Notes: generated by a model from the sequence alone, not told the origin. Positions 9,454-18,987 are shown, counted from the first letter of the stretch. The stretch: 64,000 bases of DNA from Mesorhizobium sp. M9A.F.Ca.ET.002.03.1.2 (GCF_003952365.1 NZ_CP034443.1:4085001-4149000), one strand, 5' to 3'. Translations and numbers: made by a program.

Positions 9454-9968
9454 CTATCTGCCCAGAACCAGGCTCCAGTAGCGCAGCGAGCTGTCGCGGC
9501 CGTCGCGGACATAGGCCAGGCCAAAGCGCGTGAAGCGCGGGTCGAGCATGTTGCGGCGATGGCCGGCGAATGCATCCAGATATCGAACAGTTTCGGCTCG
9601 TCGAAGCGGCCCGCGGCGATGTTTTCGGCGGCGGCACCGGCGATGCCGTTGCCCCGGACGCGCGAGGCAAATCCCTTGCCCCAGCCGGTGGTGTGGGTCA
9701 TGCGGCCGCCGCGCGCCATATAGCCGGCCTGCTGCAGGGCCGCCTGCTCGAGCCGGGGATCCGGGACAAGCGGTGCGAGACCGGCGGAAGAGCGGATGCC
9801 CGCCAGCCTGCCGGCGGCCGAGGCCGAGACACCGGCGCCTTCGCCGGTGGGCAGCACGGTGGCGCAGGCAGCGAGCGCGGCCAGTGTGGCAAGGCCGGCA
9901 ACCCTGAGCAGCATTCGCCTGTTAAGGCTTGATCGGACTTCGTCATTTTCGATTTTCGCAACGGTCAT
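9454..9968 (-). pseudogene. CAP-domain (SCP/PR-1) lipoprotein, frameshifted
   Basis: The N-terminal part is well formed: a twin-arginine-like NRRMLLRVAG start, hydrophobic stretch and LAAC lipobox, then a CAP domain (LEQAALQQAGYMARGGRMTHTTG and AAENIAAGRFDEPKLFDIWMHSP). Just after that HSP the frame breaks. The expected GHRRNMLDPRFTRFGLAYV continuation and a YWSLVLGR ending, with a stop at 9454, are found in the next frame. A third G is missing from the codons read from 9563-9564. The family is usually secreted or periplasmic, of unclear biochemical role. Either a recent single-base deletion or a sequencing error explains it. Confidence 0.8.
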
Positions 9969-10254
9969 GCCCGCCTGACATAAGCGCGATCATGGCTTTT
10001 GCCGGGCAGGCGCTCAAAAATCGCGGTCGCTGCGGCGTCTTCCCAGCAGTGAAATCCGACGCGTGGTACCGGGACGGAATACCAGTTTGGCTCGTCGGAG
10101 ACCTTTAATTCTCCTCTTTGCGAATGGCAGCGATGCGCCGCTTCGGGCGCCATCAAGGGACATTGATCGATGAAATCCACGGGCATTGCCCTCACGGCAA
10201 AAGACAAGCCTATGTCCTGACCAGAGCAAGCCGGCGATCCAAACGATGCGCTCT
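9969..10254. other. Intergenic region without a convincing gene
   Basis: 286 bp between the CAP gene and the cyclase gene. A minus-strand reading ends in a TGA overlapping the CAP start codon, and an AGAGGAGA motif lies inside it, but no start codon follows that motif and no family match is apparent. It most likely holds the promoter of the CAP gene. Confidence 0.4.
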
Positions 10255-11973
10255 TTAGTCGGGAAGGCCAGCCTTGCGGTAGCCTTCGACGAAGCGCTGG
10301 AGCACTTCCTCGTTGTCGAATGGCTGCGATGTTGCCCAGTGCCTGATGCTGAAATGGGGATCGTTCATCATAAAGAATTCCGCCTCCTGACGGGCTTCAT
10401 CCAGGCGCCCGAGCTGCGCGAGGGCTGCCGCAAGCAAGCGCCGCGACGTGGTGCGGTAGGTTTCCGGCTTGCGCAAAGCCTCGACCGCGGATTGATAGTC
10501 GCCGAGCGCATAATAAGCTTGGCCTGCCATCCAATAGTACCATCCCGGTGGGCGCGGATTGAGCCGCAACGCCCGCTTCACGAATTCGACGCCCTTGACC
10601 GCGTCGCCTCTCAGGGTGATGAGATCCGAGCGTATCGCCCAGGCATCGGCATGATTAGGATCGAGCTTGAAGGTCGCCTCGAACTCGGCATCCGATTCCG
10701 CGTAACGCCGTTCGTGACCAAGTATGATTCCCAGCCCCCAGCGGTTCCCCGCATCGTTAGGGTCGAGCGCCACAGCCCGCTGCGCTTCCGCCAGGGCGCG
10801 AGGCTGGTTGGTTTCCTTCGGCTCGTTCCAGAACAGCCAGCCGAGCCAAAGATTGAGGGCCAGCAAGCTATGTGCCTCGGCATAGTCGGGATCGAGTCCG
10901 ATCGCCTTTTCCAGGAGCATGCGAGCTTCCCGCGCGCCTAACCCGGTCTGAAAACTGACGCCGCGGGCTCGCACGCAAAGGTCATAGGCTTCGAGACTCG
11001 TCGGCCGTTTGCGCGCCGGCTGTCCGGCCAATCGGCCGACAAGGGCTTCGACGATCTTGGCCGTAACCTCGTCCTGCACTGCAAAGATGTCCTTGAGGCT
11101 GCTGTCGTAGCGCTCGGCCCAGATATGATCGCCGCCGATCGCGTCGATCAGCTGCGCATTGATGCGCACGCGCGCCGCAGCGCGCCGGGCGCTGCCTTCA
11201 ACCACATAGCGCACCCCAAGATCACGCGCGGTCAAACGCACATCGACCGACCGCCCCTTGTAAGCAAAGGTTGAGTTGCGCGCGATGACGAAGAGGCCGG
11301 CTGAGCGAGACAGGTCGGTGATCAGGTCTTCGGTCAAGCCGTCGACAAAGGTTTCCTGCTCCGGATCATTGCTCATGTTGGTGAAAGGCAAGACCGCGAT
11401 CGAGGGCTTGTCGGGCAATTCGAGCGATGCCGGTCGGCCGACCGGAGCGGCTCTCGGAACGTGCAGGTTCACCCGGTAGCAGTATATCGGCTCGGCTATG
11501 TTCTTCACCCGCTGCTCGCCCATGGGCTCGAACGCAAACGCCAGCTTCTGCCTGACCTCCTTGGACACCTTCTCCGAAACGCAGATGCCACCGGGCTCGG
11601 CGAGTTGTTGGAGACGCGACGCCACGTTCACGCCCTCGCCATAGCGATCGTCCCCTTCGACGATCACTTCTCCAAGGTTGATTCCGATCCGGACTTCGAA
11701 GCGCTGGTCTTCGGCGACGCTCGCGTTACGCTCCGCCATGCCGCGCTGAAGCGTGACCGCGCATTCGACCGCATCCACCACGCTGCCGAACTCCGCCAGC
11801 AGGCCGTCTCCCATCAGCTTGAAGATTCGCCCGTGTCGCGTCGCGATTTCCGGCTCGAACAGCTCTTTGCGGCCACGTTTCAGCCGGTCGAAGGTGCCCG
11901 CTTCATCCGCCTCCATGAGCGCCGAGTAGCCGACAACATCGATGGCAAGGATTGCAGCGAGCTTCCGCTCCAT
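10255..11973 (-). CDS. Class III adenylate/guanylate cyclase with TPR repeats
   Basis: 572-residue soluble protein. Residues about 5-170 are a class III nucleotidyl cyclase domain: metal-binding Asp12 (AIDVVGYSALM) and Asp56 (KLMGDGLLAEF), and the NVASR motif with Asn116 and Arg120. Residues about 185-320 form a TolB/FlgO-like domain (SIAVLPFTNMSNDPEQETFVDGL, ending DIFAVQDEVTAKIV). The rest, about 330-560, consists of TPR repeats rich in ALDPNDAGN-type turns. It should make cAMP, with the TPR part sensing a protein partner. Rhizobia carry many such fusions. The start at 11973 has GAGG upstream; an earlier in-frame start would add an unrelated leader. Confidence 0.9.
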   Translation of the reverse strand: MERKLAAILAIDVVGYSALMEADEAGTFDRLKRGRKELFEPEIATRHGRIFKLMGDGLLAEFGSVVDAVECAVTLQRGMAERNASVAEDQRFEVRIGINLGEVIVEGDDRYGEGVNVASRLQQLAEPGGICVSEKVSKEVRQKLAFAFEPMGEQRVKNIAEPIYCYRVNLHVPRAAPVGRPASLELPDKPSIAVLPFTNMSNDPEQETFVDGLTEDLITDLSRSAGLFVIARNSTFAYKGRSVDVRLTARDLGVRYVVEGSARRAAARVRINAQLIDAIGGDHIWAERYDSSLKDIFAVQDEVTAKIVEALVGRLAGQPARKRPTSLEAYDLCVRARGVSFQTGLGAREARMLLEKAIGLDPDYAEAHSLLALNLWLGWLFWNEPKETNQPRALAEAQRAVALDPNDAGNRWGLGIILGHERRYAESDAEFEATFKLDPNHADAWAIRSDLITLRGDAVKGVEFVKRALRLNPRPPGWYYWMAGQAYYALGDYQSAVEALRKPETYRTTSRRLLAAALAQLGRLDEARQEAEFFMMNDPHFSIRHWATSQPFDNEEVLQRFVEGYRKAGLPD

Positions 11974-12672
11974 GTTGGGCCTCAGTAAAGATTCACGACT
12001 CGCAAGCCGCAGGTCAGAGGCAGGCAGGACCGGCGCCTCCGGCCTTACCGGCCTATAATACCACAGATCACGCCTCAAGGGCGGCCCGAACCGGATACCC
12101 CTGAAGCATCTGGAGACGAGGACGCTCAAATCAGGTGTTGTCATCCTCCATTACGCGCCGGAGAGCAAACAATGACGATCGATCCGCTCTTTCCCGTCGA
12201 CCAAAAGCGGGTCGCGTTTGGGCGGATTCAAGCGATGCGCTTTTAGTTCTTGTTTTTATGCATGTCGTTATCGCAAAACCGCTGCACACTTTTGCGCGAC
12301 ATGCATTTAGGCTTGTCGAAATGGGAGGGCTTGGGGAAGCGGCGCGCTCCGGACGATCGGCGGCCAAGGGGCGTAGCAGCCATCACCTTAAATCTGTGAA
12401 TGACCGCTTATGGATCTGGCGCGGCCAGCTCGAAGAGCTGAACTAAGGTCGGAAGCTGTCGTCGCGCAACTCTGAGGCGTGAACGGCAGCTACGCTCTAC
12501 TTATTCCTGAAACCGCCAGTCGGCTGCCGGCCCGAACGCGACGTTAGAGTCTCTGCTCGGCAATGATGGCTTCTGGCGCTACCCGCGCATTCCGATAATC
12601 GGCCCGGACGGCAAATCCCACCCAAAGCGGTTGCCCGGCCTCGGGCATCATGCGTCAGATCTTCACCACTGG
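11974..12672. other. Long intergenic region with a family A repeat
   Basis: About 700 bp without a supported gene. It contains the upstream region of the cyclase gene and the 45-bp repeat at 12260-12304. The remainder (about 12310-12670) has scattered stops in all frames and no recognisable domain. It may contain decayed sequence. Confidence 0.5.
12260..12304 (-). repeat. Interspersed 45-bp repeat, family A, copy 1 (inverted)
   Basis: Begins GCATGTCG and ends CGACATGC, with the internal sequence 'ttatcgcaaaaccgctgcac' and 'acttttgcg'. It is the reverse complement of the copies at 26870-26914 and 58021-58065, all 45 bp long with a few substitutions. Confidence 0.85.
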
Positions 12673-13039
12673 CTATTCCGCCGCCACGAGCGTCGTTTCC
12701 GGGGTCGATGAAACCCGGCCGACTCGTTCATCCTCGGTATGTTCCCACCAGTCGCCAAGCGCGTCGATGAGCGGCACAAGCCTGAGGCCGGGCGCTGTGA
12801 GGTCGTAGTCCACGCGCAGCGGATAGCCGGTATGCGCCGTTCGCCGCACGATCCCGGCTTCCTCCAGCTTGCGCAGTTCCAGCGCCAGAATGCGGTGCGA
12901 TACGGTCGGGTTGTCGCGCCTCAGGTCGCTGAAGCGCTTGGTCCCGTCCTTGAGATAGTAAGAGCAGCAAGGTAGGCCAGCGACCGCTGAGCACACGCAT
13001 AGCCTCTTCGATCGGGCAGCTTGAAACGACGTCTTTCAT
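12673..13039 (-). pseudogene. HxlR-family transcriptional regulator, frameshifted
   Basis: The start, MKDVVSSCPIEEAMRVLSGRWPTLLL, carries the conserved Cys and GRW of the HxlR family. Continuation in the next frame gives YYLKDGTKRFSDLRRDNPTVSHR and a normal winged helix ending in ALGDWWEHTEDE. One extra T around 12960-12961 (TCTTAC where TCTAC is expected) breaks the frame after about 26 codons. Without it the gene would encode about 121 residues, the normal family length. It is divergent from the GST gene, 106 bp away, which it probably regulated. It could be a sequencing error. Confidence 0.8.
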
Positions 13040-13145
13040 GGGCGGACCGTGGTTACAGAATTGTGCGTAATTTACATGGGGCGACCAGCGTTTAGGGTCA
13101 AGCTTCGCTGCGCGGCGTGATCCCCTACATGGAAGAGACAAAGAA

Positions 13146-13850
13146 ATGGAACCTATCCTCCTTTATGGCTTCCCGCTGGGAAGTTCGATGGGGCTCGTCG
13201 CTGCCTTTGAACGCGTCGGACAGCCTTACCGCCTGTGTCGTGTCGACATGCTCGCCGAGATGAAGAATGATGCCTATGCCAGCATCAACGGCCGTCAGGA
13301 AACGCCGGTGTTGATCACGGACCAGGGCAGGGTGCTGACCGAGACCATGGCGATTGCCGCGTGGCTCGAGGCCCGCGACACGCAACGTCGTATCAGCTTC
13401 GACCCCCGCTCGCCGGAAGCCGACCGGATGCATCAGTTGATGGCTTTCGTGAACACCGGCTTCACTGCCGCTTTCACCCCGCTGTGGGCCGCATATGAGA
13501 TGGAATCGGCCGAACCGACCCTGCTGGCGACCTTGCGTGACTTTGGCCGCAAGGCCGTTACCAACCGCCATGACCGGCTTGAGGCGATGATCGGCGGCAC
13601 GGACTTTCTGGTCGGCGATCGCCTGACGCTGGCGGATACCACGCTGATCGGCGTGGCGCGCTGGGCGGAGTTCCACAAGGCGGTCGACGGGGCAGCCTAT
13701 CCTAGGCTGGCGGCGTTGCGCCGCCGGATCGAAGGCGATCCGGTCGTGCAATATGCGCAGGCCATCGAGGATGGCGAAAAGCCCACCGGCTCGGGCGCCT
13801 GCCTTGGCCATGTCCCGCTGGCCGAGGTGATCGAGCGCTTTGGCGCCTAG
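13146..13850 (+). CDS. Glutathione S-transferase family protein
   Basis: 234-residue cytoplasmic GST-like protein. The thioredoxin-fold N-terminal domain (about 1-80) includes ILLYGFPLGSSMGLVAAFERVGQPY and the cis-Pro/glutathione-binding region ETPVLITDQGRVLTETMAIAAWLE. The all-helical C-terminal domain contains DFLVGDRLTLADTTLIGVARW, the conserved Asp-containing N-capping motif. The substrate is unknown. Divergent from the broken HxlR gene. A strong GC-rich hairpin follows the stop codon at 13871-13901. Confidence 0.87.
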   Translation: MEPILLYGFPLGSSMGLVAAFERVGQPYRLCRVDMLAEMKNDAYASINGRQETPVLITDQGRVLTETMAIAAWLEARDTQRRISFDPRSPEADRMHQLMAFVNTGFTAAFTPLWAAYEMESAEPTLLATLRDFGRKAVTNRHDRLEAMIGGTDFLVGDRLTLADTTLIGVARWAEFHKAVDGAAYPRLAALRRRIEGDPVVQYAQAIEDGEKPTGSGACLGHVPLAEVIERFGA

Positions 13851-13870
13851 CTTTTGTCACGCATCTCAGT

Positions 13871-13901
13871 CGCGCGGCGCCAAAGTGCTTGGCGCCGCGC
13901 G
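13871..13901. terminator. Hairpin after the GST gene
   Basis: Perfect 13-bp stem (CGCGCGGCGCCAA / TTGGCGCCGCGCG) with a 5-nt loop, 21 bp after the GST stop. There is no clear T tract, so it may be a bidirectional stabilising hairpin rather than a classical terminator. Confidence 0.55.
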
Positions 13902-14029
13902 GTGACCGTCCGCAGCGATTTTCCAAGGGTGGGATGGTTGCGGCGTTGGTGAGTATTGTGCCTGCCTGGCATAGTGGCGATCGCGGCTTTGCTTTGGCCG
14001 GGCAGGGCGGTGAATCCGTCCACGATCGG

Positions 14030-14401
14030 TCATGTGATCAGGTGGGATGCATTGACGCGCATCCAGTCGGCAAGCGAATCCAGTGTGCCACGCAAGGTTC
14101 TGCCCAGCGGCGTTATCTCATACTCCACGCGCGGCGGCATCTCGGCATAAACCTTCCGATAGACCAGACCACGACGTTCGAACAGGCGCAGCTGCCGCGT
14201 GAGCTCCTTTTGCGTAATCGGTGCGACGGCCCGCTGCAGGTCGCCGAAGCGGATCGGACAACCGGTGACGATCAGGCGGTAAAGAATGGGAATGGCCCAT
14301 TTTCCCGAAACCAGATTGACGAAATCGATCATCGGGCAACGATCGGTCGCGCCATTTCCGCCCTCGACTGGCGGTACCTCGATGGTTTTTGCCTGTGCCA
14401 T
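14030..14401 (-). CDS. HxlR family transcriptional regulator
   Basis: 123-residue winged-helix regulator of the HxlR/MarR type. The conserved Cys (DRCPMIDFVNLVSGKWAIPILYRLI, Cys near residue 21) that senses electrophiles or thiol stress in some members is present. The recognition region follows (RFGDLQRAVAPITQKELTRQLRLFERRGLVYR), ending with the EITPLGRTL wing. The Met at 14401 is preferred because AAGGAAA lies upstream; an extended reading is possible. It is divergent from the SDR gene over a 95-bp region and probably controls it. Confidence 0.88.
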   Translation of the reverse strand: MAQAKTIEVPPVEGGNGATDRCPMIDFVNLVSGKWAIPILYRLIVTGCPIRFGDLQRAVAPITQKELTRQLRLFERRGLVYRKVYAEMPPRVEYEITPLGRTLRGTLDSLADWMRVNASHLIT

Positions 14402-14496
14402 GAAATTATTTCCTTTAGTACCCATTCGGTGCCTACTATACAAAGCATACTATCATGTCGACAATGCCGTTCTCATTGTCGTTGGGAAGGCGGATC

Positions 14497-15246
14497 ATGG
14501 GTCGTTTGAAAGGCAAATATGCCCTCATTACCGGGGCAACCAGTGGCATCGGTCTCGAAACCGCACGCCAGTTTCTCGCCGAAGGCGCCACGGTGGCAAT
14601 CACCGGCAGGAGCCCGTCCGGGCTGGAAGCCGCGCAGCGCGAACTGGGCGGATCGGCGCAGGTGATGAGGAATGATGCCGGCAATCTCGTCGACCAGCGT
14701 GCGCTTGCCGCCGAGCTCGCGCAGCGCTGGCCTCGGCTCGATATACTCAACATCAATGCCGGCGACGTGATGCACCAGCCGCTGCAGGATTGGGACGAAG
14801 CGGTCTACGACCGTCTGATGCAGACCAATCTCAAGGGGCCGTTCTTTTTGATCCAAGCCCTGTTGCCGATGTTCTCCAACCCGTCGTCGATCATCCTGTG
14901 CGGCTCGGTCAGCGCCCATATCGGCTTGCCACAGAGCAGCGCCTACGCCGCGAGCAAGGCCGGCCTTTTGTCGTTGGCGCGCACCCTCTCGGGAGAGATG
15001 ATCGGGCGCGGTATTCGCGTCAATGGCCTCAGCCCCGGGCCGACCGAGACGCCGGCCCTGGGCAAGCTGGGTCTGCCCGAAGCGGAAGAGAAGGCATTGG
15101 GCGATCAGATACGCGCACTGGTGCCGATCGGCCGCATGGGCAAACCCTGGGAACTCGCCAAGGCGGCGGTGTTTTTGGCATCTGATGAATCGAGCTTTGT
15201 CGTTGGCACGGAACTGCTCGTTGATGGCGGCGTGGGAAATCTGTAG
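14497..15246 (+). CDS. Short-chain dehydrogenase/reductase (SDR)
   Basis: 249-residue classical SDR oxidoreductase. The cofactor-binding TGATSGIG motif is near residues 12-19, the NINAG-type motif follows at about 85-90, and the catalytic Ser with YAASK (Tyr and Lys) is at about 140-160. The C-terminal VVGTELLVDGGVGNL end is standard. An Arg in TGRSP suggests NADP preference. The natural substrate is unknown. Divergent from an HxlR regulator, a pairing often seen with quinone- or aldehyde-responsive reductases. Confidence 0.92.
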   Translation: MGRLKGKYALITGATSGIGLETARQFLAEGATVAITGRSPSGLEAAQRELGGSAQVMRNDAGNLVDQRALAAELAQRWPRLDILNINAGDVMHQPLQDWDEAVYDRLMQTNLKGPFFLIQALLPMFSNPSSIILCGSVSAHIGLPQSSAYAASKAGLLSLARTLSGEMIGRGIRVNGLSPGPTETPALGKLGLPEAEEKALGDQIRALVPIGRMGKPWELAKAAVFLASDESSFVVGTELLVDGGVGNL

Positions 15247-15374
15247 TCGGATGTCCGGACCATGGACTTGGCGACAAGCGCGCCTAGATCGGTTATGATG
15301 CCTCCTGTTCTTGAAGTGGCAGCTACGGGCGGCTATCCTGGCGGTGACCGCCCCCGGCACACGGGAGGAAGGTT

Positions 15375-16199
15375 ATGGCCAGCTTTCATGTCATGTCGGA
15401 CGCGCGTGGAATGCACGTGCAGCCCACGGTGCGCCGCATCACCACCGCGGACCTGATGGATGCGTTGCGGCTCGGCTACGAGGATTTCTGGGCGAAGCCC
15501 TCGCACTACGTGTTCCTGTGCCTGATCTATCCGGTCGTCGGCCTGATCCTGACGCGATGGAGCTCCGGCTCCAACGCCATCCAGCTCATCTATCCCCTGA
15601 TGTCCGGCTTCGCGCTGATCGGACCTTTTGCCGCGATCGGTCTTTACGAGATCAGCCGGCGACGCGAACTCGGCATGGACAGCTCCTGGCGGCACGCGCT
15701 CGACGTGCGCCACTCGTCGGCGCTGCCGGCGATTGCGGTCATAGGCATCATGCTGCTGGCACTGTTCCTGCTGTGGCTGTTCACCGCGCAATCGATCTAC
15801 ACCAGCCTGTTCGGCAATCAGCCGCCGGATTCGATTGTCGGCTTTGTGCGTGAGGTGCTGACGACGACCCGCGGCTGGACGCTGATCCTGCTCGGCAACG
15901 CCGCCGGCTTCGTCTTCGCCGTGATCGTGCTGGCGACGACGGTCGTCGCCTTTCCGCTGCTGCTCGACCGCGATGTCGGCGCTGTCTCGGCAATCGAGAC
16001 CTCGGCGCGGGCGGTGATGACAAACCCGCTGCAGATGGCGCTGTGGGGTCTGACGGTCGCCGTGCTGCTGGTCATCGGCTCGATCCCGCTGTTTGCCGGT
16101 CTCGCCGTCGTCATGCCCGTGCTTGGCCATGCGACGTGGCATCTCTACCGCCGGGTGGTCGAGCCGGAGCGGGCTCAGCGGGACCGGCGGCCGATGTAG
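15375..16199 (+). CDS. DUF2189-like integral membrane protein
   Basis: 274-residue inner-membrane protein with about six transmembrane helices (for example HYVFLCLIYPVVGLILTRW, ALPAIAVIGIMLLALFLLWLF, WTLILLGNAAGFVFAVIVLA). The N-terminal VRRITTADLMDALRLGYEDFWAKPSHY and the FALIGPFAAIGLYEISRRRE segment match what I recall of DUF2189, a family without a known function. GGGAGGAAGG precedes the start codon. It converges on the LysE-type gene with only 12 bp between the stops. Confidence 0.75.
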   Translation: MASFHVMSDARGMHVQPTVRRITTADLMDALRLGYEDFWAKPSHYVFLCLIYPVVGLILTRWSSGSNAIQLIYPLMSGFALIGPFAAIGLYEISRRRELGMDSSWRHALDVRHSSALPAIAVIGIMLLALFLLWLFTAQSIYTSLFGNQPPDSIVGFVREVLTTTRGWTLILLGNAAGFVFAVIVLATTVVAFPLLLDRDVGAVSAIETSARAVMTNPLQMALWGLTVAVLLVIGSIPLFAGLAVVMPVLGHATWHLYRRVVEPERAQRDRRPM

Positions 16200-16211
16200 G
16201 AGAGCGCAGCG

Positions 16212-16844
16212 TCAGCGCTGGGCGTCCGTCGCCATCTTCAGCGCCAGTGCGGTCAGCACCGTGCCCATCATCCAGCGCTGTATCACCAGCCACAGCGGCC
16301 GGCCGGCGAGGAAGACGGCGATCGAGCCGGCCGTCACCGCGATGATCGCGTTGACGGTGAGGCTGATCGCGATCTGCGTGGTGCCGAGCACCAGAAGCTG
16401 GGACAGCACGTCGCTCTTGCCGGGGCTGATGAACTGCGGCAGCAGCGACAGATAGAGCACCGCCACCTTCGGGTTGAGCAGATTGGTCATCAGGCCCATG
16501 ACGAACAGCTTGCGCGGCTTGTCCTTCGGCAGTTCCCGCACCTGGAACGGCGAGCGTCCGCCGGGCCTCACTGCCTGCCAGGCAAGCCACAAAAGGTAGA
16601 GCGCGCCGGCAAAGCGCAGCGCGTCATAGGCGTAAGGCACGGCAAGCAGCAGCGCGGTGATGCCGAATGCCGCCGACAACACGTAGAAGACAAAGCCGAG
16701 CGCCACGCCACCGAGCGAGATCAGGCCGGCCTTCGGTCCTTGCGACAGCGACCGCGAGATCAAATAGATCATGTTCGGGCCAGGCGTCAGCACCATGCCG
16801 AGGCAGACCAGCGCGAAGGCGAGATGATTGGCGGCTTCGGGCAC
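16212..16844 (-). CDS. LysE/RhtB family translocator
   Basis: 210-residue exporter with the family signature (VLTPGPNMIYLISRSLSQGPKAG near residues 15-37) and NPKVAVLYLSLLPQF near 115-129. The GTG at 16844 is chosen as start because GGAG lies 8 nt upstream and it places the first membrane helix normally; the upstream in-frame Met would add a Pro/Ser/Asp leader with no role in this family. This is a second member of the family in the window, only distantly similar to the one at 129-740. Substrate unknown. Confidence 0.86.
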   Translation of the reverse strand: MPEAANHLAFALVCLGMVLTPGPNMIYLISRSLSQGPKAGLISLGGVALGFVFYVLSAAFGITALLLAVPYAYDALRFAGALYLLWLAWQAVRPGGRSPFQVRELPKDKPRKLFVMGLMTNLLNPKVAVLYLSLLPQFISPGKSDVLSQLLVLGTTQIAISLTVNAIIAVTAGSIAVFLAGRPLWLVIQRWMMGTVLTALALKMATDAQR

Positions 16845-17031
16845 GGGCGTATCTCCGGATGGCGATGGGGACACACCCACCACATGCTTTCATCAGCCGC
16901 AAGAGCATGAGGGCCGAAGCCTTTGCGCCAGCGCCGCTGTCAGGCTGTCAGTCGGAAGAACGGTTAGGTCAGCGATCCTTCGCGCCCGCTCTGTCCGCCA
17001 GCCCTGTCATTTCCAGGCGATGGAGCGCCGC

Positions 17032-18987
17032 TCAGCCGACGATGCGCAGGTTCGACAATTCGTCGGCGATTTCCTTGAAATTGTCCGACAGCGTCGCTCC
17101 GGTAGCGTTCCAGAACAGCTTGGCCGGTTTGGTCGGATCGGTGGAATCCTTGCGGAAGCGCGAGTCCGAGGAACAGGCCTTCAGCGCGTCGAGCGCTTTC
17201 TTGTCGCCGGCATCGCTGGTCGACAGGTCGAGCGCGACGGTCATGACGAGAATGTTCGCATTCTTCGCGTTGGCGCAAAGGGTCTGCATCTGCTCGTCCA
17301 GCGCGGCCGTGTAATTGGTGCTGGTGTAGGTGGTCTTGCCGATGCTGGTGCTTGTGTTCATGAACAGGCGCGTCACGCTTCCCGACCCTGGATATGTCAG
17401 GCCGGTGTAACCGTAGGCGGCGTAGGTCGACCAGTTGTTGGCATAGCTGCTGTCGCTGACGGCGCTGTAGGTATTGGCGCCGTCGGTCAGCACGATGACC
17501 ACTTTGTCGTTGCCCCTTTCGGTGTTCGGTCGGCCCTGCGCGAAAGGTTCGTTGCTCGACACCGTGCGCCAGCCCCAGGCAAGGCCTTCCGGCACGTTGG
17601 TGTTGCCGTTGGGCGCCATGGCGTCGATGGCGTTCTTGATCTCTTGTTTTTGCGCATCCTGGCTCACGTCCTTGAGCGTCGTGATCGGGTTGGTCGTGCA
17701 GGACGAATTCGGACCGTCGCCCGAGCCGGCCGACTTCGAGCCGTAAGGCTTGACCAGGAAATATTTGCGCATGTCCGACTGCCGCTCGGAAGCGGTCGGA
17801 TTTGCGGTGTATGGCCAGTCGGCCCACCAGTTGTTGCCGTAATTATACAACGTGCTGTCGACGTCGTTGACGCCGTCGCGGTTGAAATCGAGCCAGAGGG
17901 TGCCGGCCTCGTCCGGTGCGAACATCGGCACGAACAGCGTGGCCGGCGTGGCGGTGTCCGGCGTCGTGTCGTCGTTATTGTACGGGTACGGCCTCGCCTC
18001 CACGCAACCCTGCCAACTCGCATAGCGGCTGGTGGTGTAGATATATTCCGGGGTGGTCCAGTGCCCGTATCGACACGTGCCGTTTCTTCTGTATTCGTCG
18101 CAAATATATTGCTTGGTGTTGGGCACCTCTTCGCGGCCGGACTCGACCGTCATGTCGGCATAGAGGCTGAAGCGGGTCAGCGGCTGGTCCTCGGTGTCTC
18201 CCCAGCCGGTCCCGCGCTTGTACCAGACGCCGTTGACCTTCTCTGCATATCTGTTCGGGTCGTTGGCCGAGGTCATCGCCGCCCAATCGAAATTCTCATG
18301 CTGGATCGGGGAGGTGCCGTACTGGTCCATCCAGCTGTCCTGGTCATGCGTGGGGCCGACATTGACCGACGCGGCGAACGGCACGAGAGAGAACTGCACC
18401 GGTTTGCTGATCTGCTTCATCTGCTGCGCCTGCAGTGCCAGCGTATCGACAAGCTGCTTGGCGGCTGCCTTCAGCAGATCTATCCGCTTCTGGCCGGTGC
18501 CGGAGCCCAGATTGTTCATCGAGCCGGAATTATCGAGTGCAAGGGCTACTTCCAGCGTGTTCTTGAGGCGGATTTCCGAGCACGCCGTGAAGGTTGTATC
18601 GCTGGTGGTCCCGCCCATCAGCACGGCGGCGGCCGGCAGAAAATAGGGATGGTACGTCAAGTCGCTGCACAGTTTCAGCGTGCCGCCACCCGCATTGTTG
18701 TTGGGCAGGGTGACGGTGAGCAAAGTGTTCGCCGGATCGACGCGGCCGAGATTGGCTTCGAAGAAATCCTTGGCATAGGCCCTGATGTCGGCTTCGCTTG
18801 CACCGGCAACGATCTGCCGAGCCGTGGCGATGCCGGCGGCATCCAGGGCGTTCAAGGTATTCTGCTTCTGGCGGAGCAGTTCCGAGTAGTCGACGCTGAG
18901 CGCCAATCCGCCCATCAGCGGCACCATGGTGATAACCGTCATCAGCGTGTAGTTGCCACGCCGGTCGCCACCGAATTTTCGGATCAT
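17032..18987 (-). CDS. TadG-like pilus assembly protein with von Willebrand factor A domain
   Basis: 651-residue protein. The N-terminus has a positively charged start, a single hydrophobic segment (LMTVITMVPLMGGLALSVDYSELLRQKQ) of the TadE/TadG type, and then a von Willebrand A domain starting near residue 150. This has an intact metal-ion site: DNSGSMNN, a distant Thr, and LTDGANTY near residue 500. Related TadG proteins act with Flp pili or cell-surface attachment. No other tad gene lies nearby, so this is an orphan copy. The start at 18987 is preferred since it places the charged MIRKFGGDRRG before the helix. Confidence 0.85.
   Translation of the reverse strand: MIRKFGGDRRGNYTLMTVITMVPLMGGLALSVDYSELLRQKQNTLNALDAAGIATARQIVAGASEADIRAYAKDFFEANLGRVDPANTLLTVTLPNNNAGGGTLKLCSDLTYHPYFLPAAAVLMGGTTSDTTFTACSEIRLKNTLEVALALDNSGSMNNLGSGTGQKRIDLLKAAAKQLVDTLALQAQQMKQISKPVQFSLVPFAASVNVGPTHDQDSWMDQYGTSPIQHENFDWAAMTSANDPNRYAEKVNGVWYKRGTGWGDTEDQPLTRFSLYADMTVESGREEVPNTKQYICDEYRRNGTCRYGHWTTPEYIYTTSRYASWQGCVEARPYPYNNDDTTPDTATPATLFVPMFAPDEAGTLWLDFNRDGVNDVDSTLYNYGNNWWADWPYTANPTASERQSDMRKYFLVKPYGSKSAGSGDGPNSSCTTNPITTLKDVSQDAQKQEIKNAIDAMAPNGNTNVPEGLAWGWRTVSSNEPFAQGRPNTERGNDKVVIVLTDGANTYSAVSDSSYANNWSTYAAYGYTGLTYPGSGSVTRLFMNTSTSIGKTTYTSTNYTAALDEQMQTLCANAKNANILVMTVALDLSTSDAGDKKALDALKACSSDSRFRKDSTDPTKPAKLFWNATGATLSDNFKEIADELSNLRIVG

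Noticed and set aside
9965..10207. 80-codon minus-strand reading whose stop overlaps the CAP start codon
   Set aside because: It needs a TTG start without a ribosome site. The AGAGGAGA inside is followed by no start codon, and no family is recognisable.
12135..12446. Plus-strand reading of 103 codons upstream of the cyclase gene
   Set aside because: Its centre is the 45-bp interspersed repeat, there is no domain and no ribosome site, and the composition is that of intergenic sequence.
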